Of a stretch of 64,000 bases of DNA, positions 33,715-44,394 are shown piece after piece. The position numbers and the translations under genes were made by a program. Position 1 is the stretch's first letter. The number at the start of each line of letters is the position of its first letter. The DNA comes from Plotosus lineatus (lineage: Eukaryota > Chordata > Actinopteri > Siluriformes > Plotosidae): NCBI GenBank assembly GCA_024760905.1, contig CM045735.1, positions 25,692,249-25,756,248 on the forward strand, read 5' to 3'. The notes under the pieces are model-generated. The model did not search any database. It saw only the letters and a list, made by a program, of their open reading frames with translations, and had not been told where the DNA came from.

Positions 33715-36025
33715 GTTATGACTAGATATAGTCGGACTCACCTCGATACATAGCTTGGGCTCCGGAACCACCCACCTCAAGAGGGGCTAGACCATATTCC
33801 ATTTTGGAGTTTCTCATAGGGAGAGGTGGTGTGCCGGTGTGGGGATCATTTTTGCTCCTTGTTTTGATGCCCATATGTTGGGACTCTCCTCGGTTGATGA
33901 AAGGGCCGCTCCCCTCCACCTTGGGGTGGGGGAATGGGTCCTGTCTATTTTTTTTTTTTGTGCTTATGCATCTAATGACAGTTCAGAGTACCCACCCTTT
34001 TTGGAGTCTTTAGGGAGTGCGTTTAGAGAACGCACCCCCGGTGACTCCCTTGTTGTCTTGGAAGACTAAATGTGACCTGGAAGGGTGTGATTAGTGGGTA
34101 CAGCCTCTCTGATCTGAACCCAAATGCTGTTTCATTTCTGGACTTCTGTGCCTGTCACAGTTTGACCATCAGAACCATCATGTTTGAACATAAGGGTATC
34201 CATAAGTGCACTTGGCACCAGGACACCCAAGGCCACAGTTCAATGATCGTCTTTGATGTCATTTCACCACATTTGCAGCGGCATGTTCTGGACACTCGAG
34301 TGAAGAGGGGAGTTGAGCTGTCAACGATCACCATCTGGTGGTGAGCTGGTTCTGATTGTGCAGGAGGCCACCCTCCAGACCTGGCAGGCCCAAGCGTGTA
34401 ATTGAGACTAAATTGTTATTTGTGTATGCCGTAGCAGTAACCCCCGAACCTGGTGGTGTACACCTGTCGTAAGGCGGGCTGTTCAGCTGAAGAAGGAGAC
34501 CTATCAATTATTTTTGGCCTGTGCAACTCCCAAGGCAGCAGATAGGTACTGGCAGGCCAAATGTGTTGCAGCCTGGGTATTCACTCATGCAAAATCTCAG
34601 TTGTGAGAGGAGTTCGGTGAATGCCAGGAAAGTGACTATCAATTGGCCTAAAAAAAGTTCTGGACTACCACCTGACACCTCAGGAGAGGAGAATTAGTTC
34701 TCTACAAATACTATTCATAGTAGTAGTAGTAGATTAATATTGCACTTTATCCACACTGAATATTATGCTCAAAGCGCACTGGGGAGTGTTCAGTTAATGA
34801 TGATAACTCTTTATTGTCAAAGTACATGATGTTTTTTTTGTGCTCCTCTATGCACCTATCGCCACTGTAAAGCGCCAGTTATTGCGTTGTTCTATCCTTT
34901 GATGCTGAGCGCCAAGCAGGAAGCAATAACTACCAAATTTTAATGTCTTATGGTATGACGCGGCTGGATTCGAACTCCGACCTTCCAGAGAATAAAGCGG
35001 ACGATCTACCAACTGAGCTAAATCCCTGGTAGTGGAAGTAGGGAGCCATTTACTTACTTAAACCCATTTACTTATTATTCTGCCTTGGATATCTCAGAGC
35101 TCTGGATGTGGTAGAACTGTTTTGGTTGATGTGTCTCTGCAACATCGCATGGTCATTAGGGGCATACCTCTGGGTTGGCAAACTGTGGTGGTACCAAAGA
35201 GTGTCTTTCAATTATTATGTAAGCATATTCCTCAGCCTAGGCTGGAAAGTCCATGTAGGGGTACTGGAGTGGAGGATTCGACTAATGGTTGAACCTCAGG
35301 TTCAGGAGGAGCAATGTGGATTTCGTCATAGCCACATTCTCAATCAGCTCTATACACTCTACAGGATCCTGGATGGGGCATGAGAGTCTGCCCAAATTGT
35401 CCACGTGTGCTTTGTGGATTTTTAGAAGGATTTCTGCTATGTCCCTCTGGGAGTGGAAGATTCGACCAATAGTTGAACCTCGGGTTCAGGAGGAGCAATG
35501 TGGATTTTGTCATCGCCGCATTCTCAATCAGCTCTATACACTCTACAGGATCCTGGATGGGGTATGGGGGTCTGCCCAAATTGTCCACATGTGCTTTGGG
35601 GATTTAGAGAAGGATTTCTGCTATCTCCCTCAGGCTATCTTGTAGGGTGTGCTTTGGGAGTACAGTGTACCGGACCCATTACTATGAGCCATTTGGTCGC
35701 TATATTACCAGATACAGAGCTTGATTCGCATTGGTAACAATGGGTCAAATTTGTTTCTGGTGAGGATTTCTCACTGATTCTGTTCATAATTTTATGGACA
35801 GCATTTTTAGGTGCAGCTGAGGTATTGATGGGTTCTGGTATGCACAATCTCATTTCTACTTTTTGCAGATGATGTCCCTTTGGCTTCATCAAGTCAGGAC
35901 CTCCAGCTCTTTTTGGAGCAATTCACAGCTGAGTGTAAACCAGCCAGGATGAGAATCAGCACCTCCAAGTTTGAGGCCATGGTTCTCAGATGATAATGGG
36001 TGGAATGCATCCTCTGGGTCTGGAA
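33715..36025 (+). pseudogene. LINE II copy b (endonuclease to RT), with nested SINE and internal duplication
   Basis: The plus strand shows endonuclease pieces (FWSLLGSAF; TPGDSLVVLED near 34050-34066; LSDLNPNAVSFLDFCACH; MFEHKGIHKCTWHQDTQG; HVLDTRVKRGVELST with the DHHLV His box just after). From 35100 come RT fingers (MCLCNIAWSLGAYL; EPQVQEEQCGFRHSHILNQL), then AQIVHMCFGDLEKDFCYLP and, near 35880-36000, QDLQLFLEQFTAEC and MRISTSKFEAMVLR. Many frameshifts and stops occur. The QCGF section is duplicated in tandem (35271-35453 and 35454-35636). SINE2 interrupts the connector. Below 36025 the sequence switches to another LINE in the opposite direction. Confidence 0.87.
34796..35033 (-). repeat. 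SINE2: tRNA-derived SINE
   Basis: The minus strand begins AGGGATTTAGCTCAGTTGGT (box A region), then AGATCGTCCGCTTTATTCTC and GGAGTTCGAATCCAGCC (box B consensus GTTCGAATCC). This gives a tRNA-like head with Pol III promoter boxes. The body includes TTCCTGCTTGGCGCTCAGCA and ends CAATAAAGAGTTATCATCAT at 34796. It lies in LINE II copy b. A head fragment of the same SINE is at 17466-17532. Confidence 0.85.
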
Positions 36026-36029
36026 TGAA

Positions 36030-36563
36030 TTGCATTATTGAATGAGATGTATGCATTGGGTTTATCCATGTTACTGTTAAACACATTACACAAAACTCCT
36101 GGTCAGTAATGATTTTATTAACAAGAAGCACTTTAGATGCAAGATCTCTTACATTTAACAACCCTATCTTTAGATCAAAGGTGCAGGCTGTAGGTACAGT
36201 ATGATTTAAATTTATGTTAATAAAATTATTAAAACAAACTCTTAGAGGTTTTGCATTTTTGTTTACATTTTTGTTTGGTTTGGGAAACAGACACAGTTTC
36301 TCTAGCATTAAACTTGACCTTGAGTGATTACTTCGTGCACCTAACGGGTGTTCAGATTAGCCTGTTTGTCTGCTCTCTGGCCTTGGCTCTAGCTAGTCAC
36401 TGACTGAATAGTCCTGCTCTTAGACTATGACTATGCTGCATGAAATCAGAGCAGCACCTGCTGGAGTGGGATGGATACAGTCCCGCCCTATCAGGCCAGG
36501 TTTACCCTCAAAAGTATTACAATTAGCTATAAAACCCAATACATTTTTGGAACGATACCATCT

Positions 36564-36622
<59 letters not shown>

Positions 36623-36840
36623 CCTTCACCCCGACATTTCAGCATCCGAGAGAGCCCTTGTAGCGGGGCAAATAAGTGGCGACTTGCTGGCATACTCATG
36701 AATCCAAAGCTAATTCTAAGGCTTGCCCAAGGGAGCACCACTCATCTTCGCTTCACATGTCAAACAATTTTGCTCTCATCAGTGGGACACCAGTTTTAGA
36801 CCGAAAGACCTCATGTGAAATTAGTACTTTGATCCCTGAT
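36030..36840 (-). pseudogene. LINE V: ORF1 esterase end and endonuclease start
   Basis: The minus strand gives GLIGRDCIHPTPAGAALISC (about 36440-36500), which resembles the D-x-I-H-P block of the SGNH-hydrolase ORF1 of L2/CR1-group LINEs (Cys where Gly is usual). After about 250 bp comes IGLLNVRDLASKVLLVNKII then TDQEFCVMCLTVTWINPMHT, the start of the endonuclease ORF2 (the usual L-T-E-T-W reads L-T-V-T-W, losing the catalytic Glu). A (CA)n array (36565-36619) interrupts the upstream part. The element is cut at 36030, where it meets LINE II copy b head-on. It may be the same family as LINE IV at 50126. Confidence 0.75.
36565..36619. repeat. (CA)n microsatellite
   Basis: About 27 CA units inside LINE V. 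Confidence 0.98.
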
Positions 36841-36880
36841 GTCATTTAGATGATAACGGCCAATAATGGTCACGATTCAA

Positions 36881-39800
36881 GTGCAGCCATGAGGCGGGGG
36901 GGCACTAACCAGTGTCTCTCCCCCTTATGCTGGTCCCAAGCCCGGAGAAATGCAGAGGGTTTGTCAGGAAGGGCATCCGACGTAAAACCAATGCCAAACT
37001 TTTATGATGCAAATCAGAAGTATTACCCCCATACCGAATCGTCGAGGCCCGGGTTAACAACGACCGCCATCAGTGCTGTCAATCAACAGGGTGCTGATGG
37101 AAATTGGACTACTGTTGGTCGAAGACGTCGAAGAAGGAGAGGCGGGAGACGTGTCCATTGGCAGAGAGAGAAGAGGAAAGGCATGAGTCTAGGACTGAGA
37201 CCAGGTGGAAAAGTTGCAAGACTGGAAGCATAGGAGCAGAGTTTAAGCTGTTTTATCATGGTGTGGATGGGAAGAGAAATGGAGTAGGAGTCATCTTGAA
37301 GGAGGGGTTTGTCAGGAATGTTCTAGAAGTGAAAAGAGTGTCAGACAGAGTGATGAGTCTCAAGTTAGAAATTGAAGGTATGATGCTCAATGTTGTTAGT
37401 GCTTATGCCCCACATGCAGGATGTGAGCTAAAAGAGAAGTAGAGATTCTGGAGTGAGTTAGATGAAATGATGCAGAGTACCCCCAGAGGTGAAAGAGTGG
37501 TCATTGGTGCAGACTTCAATGGACATGTTGGTGCAGGCAACAGAGGGGACGAGGAAGTGATGGGTAGGTTTGGTATCCAGGACAGGAACACAGAAGGACA
37601 GATGTTGATCAATTTTGCAAAAAGGATGGAAATGGCTGTGGTGAATACTTTCTTCCAGAAGAAACAGGAACATAGGGTGACTTATAAAAGCAGAGGTAGG
37701 AGCACACAGGTAGACTACATCTTGTGTAGGCGATGTAATTTGAAGGAAGTCAGTGACTGCAAAGTAGTAGTTGGTGAGAGTGTTGCCAAACAGCATAGGA
37801 TGGTGGTATGCAGGATGATGCTGATGGTGAGGAAGGTGAAGAAGGCAAAGGCAGAGGCAGAGCAGAAGACAAAGTGGTGGAAGTTGAAAAAGGAAGAGTG
37901 TCGTGTTGTCTTCAAAGAGGAGTTGAAACAGGCTTTGGGTGGCCAGGAAGTGCTTCCAAATGACTGGACAACTACAGCAAATGTGATCAGGGATACAGGT
38001 AGGAGAGTACTTGGGGTGTCCTCTGGAAGGAGAGTAGATAAGGAGACTTGGTGGTGGAATGAGGAAGTGCAGGAGTGTGTACAAAGGAAGAGGTTAGCAA
38101 AGAAGAAGTGGGACATTGAGAGGACCGAAGAGAGTAAACAGGAGTACAGGGAGACACAGCGTAAGGCAAAGGTAGCGGTGTCAAAGGCCAAACAGAGGGC
38201 GTATGATGACTTGTATGATAGGTTGGATAGTAAAGATGGAGAAAATGATCAATACAGGTTGGCACAGCAGAGAAATAGAGATGGGAAGGACGTGCAGCAA
38301 GTTAGATTGATAAAGGACAGAGAGGGAAATGTATTGACTGATGACAGAAGTGTGCTGGGAAGTTGGAAAGAGTACTTTGAAGAGCTGATGAATGAGGAAA
38401 ATGAGAGAGAAAAAAGAGTAGAAGAGGTGACCATTGAGGAGCAGGATGTAGCAAAGATCAGTAAGGGTGAAGTGAGGAGGACATTGAAGAGGATGAAGAA
38501 TGGAAAGGCAGTTGGTCCTAATGATATACCTGTGGAGGTATGGAAGTGTCGAGGAGAGGTAGCAGTAGATTTTCTGACAAGAACATTAAACAAGGTCCTA
38601 GAGAGTGAGCAGATGCCGGAGGAGTGGAGGAGAAGTGTGCTGGTGCCCATTTTTAAGAACAAGGGAGACGTGCAGAGTCGCAGCAACTACAGAGGGATAA
38701 AGTTGATGAGCCATACGATGAAGTTGGAAGCTAGACTAAGGGCAGAGGTAAGAATTTGTGAACAACAGTTTGGTTTCATGCCAAGAAAGAGCACCACAGA
38801 TGCAATGTTTGCTTTGAGGGTGTTAATAGAGAAGTACAGAGAAGGTCAGAGGGAACTGCATTGTGCCTTTGTGGATCTGGAAAAAGTATATGACAGGGTG
38901 CCAAGAGAAGAACTGTGTTGCATGAGGAAGTCTGGAGTGGCAGAGAAGTATGTTAGAGTGGTGCAGGACATGTATGAGAGATGTAAGACAGTGGTGAGGT
39001 GCGCTGTCGGTGTGACCGACGAATTCAAGGTGGAGGTGGGACTGCATCAAGGGTCAGCTCTGAGCCCCTTCTTTTCTGCGATGGTGATGGACAGGCTGAC
39101 AGACGACAAGACAAGAATCTCCATGGACTATGATGTTTGCATATGACATTGTGATCTGTAGTGAGAGCAGAGAACAAGTGCAGGAAAATCTAGAGAGGTG
39201 GAGGTATACCCTGGAAAGGAGAGGAGTGAAGGTTAGCCTCAGAAAATCAGAATACATGTGTGTGAATGAGAAGGACCCAGGAGGAACGGTGATGTTACAG
39301 GGAGCAGAAATAACGAAGGTGGAGGATTTTAAGTACTTAGGCTCAACAATCCAGAGCAATAGAGAGTGTGGAAAAGAGGTGAAGAAGCGTGTGCAGGCAG
39401 GCTGGAATGATTGGAGAGAAATGTCCGGTGTGATGTGCGATAGGAGAGTGTCAGCAAGAATGAAGGGAAAAGTGTACAAGACGGTGGTGAGGCCAGCGAT
39501 GTTGTATGGCTTAGAAACAGTGGCGCTGAGGAAAAGGCAGGAGGCAGAGCTGGAGGTAGTGGAGATGAAAAGGTTGAGGTTCTCTCTGGGAGTAACGAGG
39601 ATGGATAGGATCAGAAATGAGTATATCAGAGGGACATCCCATGTAAGATGTTTTGGAGACAAAGTCAGAGAGGCTTGATTGAGATGGTTTGGACATGTAC
39701 AGAGGAGGGATAGTGAGTATATTGATAGTAGGATGCTGAGGTTGGAACTACCAGGCAGAAGGCCTAGAGGAAGACCAAAGAGACGATGCATGGATGTGGT

Positions 39801-39919
39801 GAAGAAGGACATGAAGGTAGTTGGTGTAAGAGAAGAAGCAAAGGATAGGGTGAGATGGAGGCTGATGATTCGTTGTGGCGACCCCTGAAGGGATCAGCCG
39901 AAAGGAAAAGAAGAAGAAG
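36881..39919 (+). mobile_element. RTE-like LINE copy E, near full length with 16-bp target duplication
   Basis: The identical 16-mer AATGGTCACGATTCAA flanks the element (36865-36880 and 39920-39935), a non-LTR target-site duplication that fixes both borders. The 5' UTR has CAGAGGGTTTGTCAGGAAGG (about 36953-36972), shared with SINE1. The 3' end reads GTGGCGACCCCTGAAGGGAT, then CAGCCGAAAGGAAAAG and a short AAG tail. A microsatellite-like tail and a single endonuclease-RT ORF match RTE-clade elements. At 3.0 kb and with few disruptions it is the youngest-looking LINE in the window. Confidence 0.94.
37195..39888 (+). pseudogene. Endonuclease-reverse transcriptase of RTE-like copy E, disabled
   Basis: An APE-type endonuclease comes first (TRWKSCKTGSIGAEFKLFYH; VVSAYAPHAGCE; RVVIGADFNGHVGAGNRGDE; STQVDYILCRRC). 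The first NILCVQET-like segment is missing through a deletion just before 37195. RT follows: [65 protein letters not shown]. The active-site box reads FAYD at 39136-39147, where copies A, C and D have FADD, so one catalytic Asp is Tyr. Further damage: in-frame TAG at 37440, a frameshift near 39105 and TGA at 39676. The C-terminal part ends IRCGDP at 39885. The longest open stretch is 559 codons (37467-39146). Confidence 0.94.
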
Positions 39920-39975
39920 AATGGTCACGATTCAATCAATTTTTCGGTTTAATCTTGTCAATTTTGAATGAAATG

Positions 39976-40457
39976 CAGGGATCACTCACTACTTTCAATT
40001 CATGCTACTTTTCAATTCATGATTCAAATTTCAGTGCATCGTGGTTTTTTTTTAAATATTGATCGAATTTAAAAATAAGGACATTAAGGAAGAATAGGGG
40101 GGAAGTTAATGAAAATGCCACAAAACATGGCCAATAATGCAAAAAAAAACCCCACCAAACAGACAAAAACAGAGAACAACCCAAAACCTCCCATCAAAGC
40201 TACTTACACTTTTATGTGAGCTGCACATCTGAGTGTGTGCACGCACGCCTTCTGTATGTGTGTGTATTTATATTTTATTTACATCTTATGCATTATTTTT
40301 GAATTTTTAATTGTTATTATAAGCATTTATAGCATTGAATATGAATTTATTGATATTATATACACAGACATGTACCTATACGTCAGTCAGAGCGGTTTGA
40401 TCCTACGTCGTGGGGAGATCTCTGTCCCAATTGACTGTGGAAAGTGAGAGATCCCTG
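39976..40457. mobile_element. TA-type MITE, copy 2
   Basis: Begins CAGGGATCACTCACTACTTT and ends AAAGTGAGAGATCCCTG, followed by TA. The interior matches copy 1 (10785-11318) throughout, including GCCAATAATGCAAAAAAAAA and ACCCAAAACCTCCCATCAAA. Confidence 0.88.
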
Positions 40458-40875
40458 TATTCGCCAATTTTCATCCCTGTGTTAAAAGACTGAATATCAA
40501 GAAGTATTTTAACATTAATAAAGATATCGACACAAATCATAACTCCAGATATACAAACAACAGTTTTACCAGAGTAAAGGCTCAATTGAATTTGAGAGAG
40601 AATGCAAGATAATGCATAAGATTTGATCAATTTTTAGGTTGGGAGCAAGCATGAGGGACGTGCTACCGATATCATTGACCATATCGAGGAATCCACCCAT
40701 TGTGGACAATCTTCCATTTTTTGAACCTGTTTCCAAATGTTGGATGATTATGCATTAAAATTTACTAGTTGGTGACTATCGCCAACTATCCGTGATTATA
40801 TATTGCTGAAAGCCTGAGACCATTTTGTTCAATCACAGATTTCCACAGATAGACTTAGTTGCATATAGTCTCAGA
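40458..40875. other. No recognised feature
   Basis: Unassigned intronic sequence; no coding signal seen. Confidence 0.4.
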
Positions 40876-41062
40876 CCTAGTCGCTGACTTACATAGATTT
40901 TCATCTCCAAGTCCAAGGTCATGGTCTTCAGCCGGTAAAGGGTGGAATGCACCCTCTGGGTCTGGAATGAGGTACTGCCCCAAGTGCAGGAGTTCATGTT
41001 TCTCAGGACCTTGTTCAAAAGTTTACATGGAAGGATGGACCAGGGACCTTTTTACTACCATC
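40876..41062 (+). pseudogene. LINE II copy c, short RT fragment
   Basis: The plus strand gives RVECTLWVWNEVLPQVQEFM after a decayed MRISTSKSK-like phrase, matching the thumb region of LINE II (copy a has RVECTLPVGNEVLPKVLEFK). Only about 190 bp remain. Confidence 0.75.
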
Positions 41063-41185
41063 ATTTCCAACCTCCTTAAATACAATAGACACTGTACTGT
41101 ACTGTCCTTTCTTTTGCACAATTTTCTAATTTTACCTGCTCCCACCACACCTGATTCAACCAGTCAGCTAATTTACAGTTCATAG

Positions 41186-41305
41186 TCAGTTCATTTTCTG
41201 TAACCTCTTAATCCTAATTAGGGTTGCAGGGAGGCTGCTTCCCATCCCAGCTGACTCCGGGCGAGGACAGAGTACACCCTGGACAGCTCGCCAGGCCATC
41301 GCAGG
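41186..41305. repeat. Fragment of common fish-type repeat
   Basis: Contains CCTCTTAATCCTAATTAGGG then TTGCAGGGAGGCTG and GGACAGCTCGCCAGGCCATC, as in the copy at 12643. It runs straight into SINE1 in reverse orientation. Confidence 0.7.
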
Positions 41306-41517
41306 GCAGAAACACGCTGACGGCTTTGCAGCCTACTCTTGTTGAAAGTCAGGAATGGTTCTTTTACGTGCCTCACACCATAGACAGTGAGAGACATGAC
41401 CAGCCATTGATATCCAAGTTAGCTGCACTGGGGGACAGTGATAACCTTATGGAGAGTGGGACTTGAACCCCCAGCCCTACGATCAGCGATCCAGGGCCCT
41501 AGGCCACCATTGCCCCT
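41306..41517 (-). repeat. SINE1, reverse copy (head and body)
   Basis: The minus strand starts GGGGCAATGGTGGCCTAGGG, then CTGGATCGCTGATCGTAGGG, CTGGGGGTTCAAGTCCCAC (box B), and follows the body of the 44395 copy to CTGCAAAGCCGTCAGCGTGT. It lacks the RTE-derived 3' part. Confidence 0.82.
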
Positions 41518-41744
41518 AATTTACAGTCGAATTGAAGTAACTATGTTTCAATTTGAAGACAGCAGGACAGAGGGTATTCTCAACAGCGACCAAGCCAGAA
41601 CTATGCTTTAAATAGTTAGGTTTAAAAAGTTAGTTTGAACACATTTTAAAATCATCTTTAAAAATGCAATCATTTTTCTGCAAAAAAAAAGTCTACAAAA
41701 AACACCTATAAAAAATTTTTTTGTGTATATGAATTAATTTACAG

Positions 41745-41793
41745 GGCAAAAAGAAGAGAAGAAAAAGAGACAAACAGCAAGAGTCTACCACAG
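41745..41793 (+). CDS. tcf7: TCF/LEF transcription factor exon: basic tail after HMG box
   Basis: This 49-nt exon (TTTACAG acceptor, GTATGA donor) encodes GKKKRRKRDKQQESTT plus the first base of another codon. In TCF/LEF proteins this Lys/Arg stretch directly follows the HMG box (ARDNY-GKKK) and acts as nuclear localisation signal and minor-groove contact. The phase-0 entry joins exactly to the exon ending at 12293. The 49-nt length and phase-1 exit match the equivalent vertebrate exon. The ending QESTT resembles mammalian TCF7 (HQESTT) more than LEF1 (LQESAS), TCF7L2 (KQPGET) or TCF7L1. The next constitutive exon, with the C-clamp (KKCRARFG-type), is not in the remaining 22 kb. Family call firm, paralogue likely. 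Confidence 0.9.
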
Positions 41794-41833
41794 GTATGAC
41801 CATGGTTATATAGCTCCAAACACACACATACAC

Positions 41834-41837
<4 letters not shown>

Positions 41838-41900
<63 letters not shown>
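41838..41900. repeat. (TA)n microsatellite
   Basis: TA array 45 bases after the exon donor site, followed by TATG repeats. Confidence 0.97.
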
Positions 41901-41902
<2 letters not shown>

Positions 41903-41917
41903 TATGTATGTATGTAT

Positions 41918-42073
41918 TCAGGTTCAGAATACTTTATTGATCCCAGAGGAAACTGTGTGCACACAGTTGCTCCATACCGAGTAAAGAATAAAATAAAGAA
42001 AAGAATAAAATAAAGATAAAAGTCTAAAAAACAAAAGATAAAACTGTCTTGAACAATGACAAATATTGATTTA
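41918..42073 (-). repeat. Repeat end of TTATTGATCC type, abutting Tigger
   Basis: CAGGTTCAGAATACTTTATT and GATCCCAGAGGAAACTGTGT are followed by an A-rich part ending AATATTGATTTA. The same sequence in inverse orientation lies at 61632-61760, and both copies touch the same Tigger terminus. The GGATCAATAAAGTATTC end is common in fish non-LTR and SINE tails. Confidence 0.75.
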
Positions 42074-42573
42074 CAGTCAGCCCCCGACATTCGCGGGGGT
42101 TCGGTTCCAGCCCCTCCCGTGAATGAAGATAATCCCTGAGTTCTGTACCTGGAAGTAAAACCCCCATGTATCATATCACATGCACAAATGAGCAACCGGT
42201 ATCTATTACATGCGCTAAAATATGCTTCTCAAACACATTCTATAGACAGTCTTATTCATTAAACACAGTATTAATGTAGTAAAATATAGTAATGATTCAG
42301 AAAAACTTTTTTTTTTACTGTGATATTTATTGATGATAAAATATAAACATTACACAGCCTATATATAATATAAAAAAAGAACTTTTTAACAATACTATAA
42401 AACCAAGAGTGATGGAAGAAACCTTAAAACATGCCATTTAAGAATAAATGACTAACCTTTCATGGCGAAGTATTTACTTGTTCAAAGTCATTGTCTCGCA
42501 GTGTTGCTACTTGCTCTTGTCTAGCAAAACGCAATTCAAAAATTCCCGTTTTTTGGGTCACCCTGTATATATG

Positions 42574-42576
<3 letters not shown>

Positions 42577-42638
<62 letters not shown>
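42577..42638. repeat. (TA)n microsatellite
   Basis: TA array inside the Tigger element. Confidence 0.97.
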
Positions 42639-42644
<6 letters not shown>

Positions 42645-42795
42645 TAAATATAATATGTCTATATTTGTATGTATATAGTGTATATTTTATAGATAAAATG
42701 AGTATAATACAAACTGAGTATAATACAGCATCTTCAATTAAACAGACAGCACTGTAGTTTTCAAAAAATGCCCACTAGGGGGCATTGCATTAAAT

Positions 42796-43892
42796 CAGGC
42801 GTCGGAAACTCGTGGCTCATGCGGCTCTTTCACCTCTCTGGCTCAAGTGGTAGAGAGTTAAACCAGCTTTCACCTGAATGATGGGAGAATCTGCCTCAGG
42901 CAGTACCCAGTGGGTGCCCTTCCAAAAATGCTCTTTTAAGGTTGAAAATTACATAGATGAAAATTAACAGTCATGGGTGTGGGCGGATATTTATTTGGTG
43001 TGGGCGGGGTGATTTTGTGTGCGTGTTTTTGTGGACATGCCTATCAGCTACATTGAGAGTCTCAGTGTTTTTGATCTGCTGTGTTGGTGGATTTCCAAAT
43101 TCTTGTGCTCATGGTAAGGAGTCCTGTCACCATCAGCAGCGCAGCGAGCAAGATACGTTTTCCGTCGCCGGGGTTTGTAATCCAGCAACGGAAATCACAG
43201 CTAAAGTAAGAGACGGAGAGATTTATTTATACACAGCAATCTCCAAATTAAATAACTCTCCTTCCAGTGACAAAATAAAAGACTGCGTGTGATTCAGTCT
43301 CCACTCTGAGAATGGGTAGGTCAGTGAAGTATTAAGCATTGATATTATTTAAAAGAATGTTGAGCAGGCTCCTTAAAATAAATCTTCATATACTTTTCTG
43401 TGTTTGCTGTCATTTTTGGTAATTAAATCTATGACAAAACAACATTAATATAATGAATAAAGAAACAGAAGATCCCACGAAAGACGTGATGGTAGACTAC
43501 CCAACCTGTTTACACATCTGGCTGCAGCCTGTACCTTGCTTCGTGGGATAGCTGTCCTTTTACTTTATAAAAATACAAGAAGGACTCAAACACATCCATT
43601 CCTTTTCTGAACCTCTTAATCCTAATTAGGGTCGCGGGGAGGCTGGAGATTTTTTTTTAAAAATCTAAATGTTTTTGTTGCAAACAGAATTGTAATTTAA
43701 TTGTCTCTGCAGTGGTTTAAATCAATGCAACACATTGTTGTTTTATATTAACATGAAGGGAAAGGGGGAAACCATTATATGCAGTGTTATTCTATTTTAA
43801 ATGTCAAAAAAGGATTGGGGCTCCCAGTGTTTTCTTTAATGTGGAAAACGGGTCCGATTAGCTCTTTGAATGGCAAAGGTTGCCGACCCCTG
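42796..43892. mobile_element. hAT-like non-autonomous element, imperfect termini
   Basis: Termini CAGGCGTCGGAAACTCGTGG and (reverse) CAGGGGTCGGCAACCTTTGC are inverted repeats of the hAT type seen in Charlie-like elements (CAGGGGTCGGCAAC). Flanking 8-mers (CATTAAAT and AACTAGAA) do not match, so no target duplication is proven. The interior has no transposase and includes a 57-bp piece of the common fish-type repeat (43594-43650). Confidence 0.6.
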
Positions 43893-43949
43893 AACTAGAA
43901 GGCAGGTTCCTTTCTGATGATGACCTTGTTTCATACAACATTCACCTTC

Positions 43950-44086
43950 TTAGCACTTCTGCAGCAGAACGTTTTCCTTCCTGAATCATATCAAGCAGTT
44001 CTACTTTTTCATGCAGTTCATACCTTTTTCTGGTGCTTCGGCACCTTACCAGAAGCCTGAGGAGGTGCGCAGTGTTTGGGTGGCAT
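43950..44086 (-). pseudogene. Tigger/pogo transposase N-terminal remnant
   Basis: Minus-strand codons from 44086 give MPPKHCAPPQASGKVPKHQK, then, after a frameshift, a decayed E-L-L-D-M-I-Q-E-G-K segment. This is the basic N-terminus and start of the CENP-B-type helix-turn-helix of Tigger transposases. The remainder is lost. Confidence 0.7.
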
Positions 44087-44276
44087 GATGGAGCTTAACA
44101 GTAATTAGAAACAAACACGCTTAAAAAGCACAGGCACAAAGTGTGCGCGAATGGGGAAAGGGGGTATTACATCATCTCAACCAATCAGCAGGAAAGAGGA
44201 CAGCCATTGACTGAATTTGAATGACGTGACAGTTGCCCGGCAGTCCGTACTCAACCGCGAATAGTCAAGGGCCTAC

Positions 44277-44390
<114 letters not shown>

Positions 44391-44394
44391 ACCG

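Noticed and set aside
34958..35033. A functional tRNA gene on the minus strand
   Set aside because: Box A and B are present but the acceptor stem does not pair and a SINE body follows; it is a SINE2 head. The heads at 44395 and 50328 were rejected for the same reason.
37467..39146. The 559-codon frame as a host protein-coding gene
   Set aside because: It is the endonuclease-RT of an RTE-like retrotransposon with a target duplication around it and several disabling changes.
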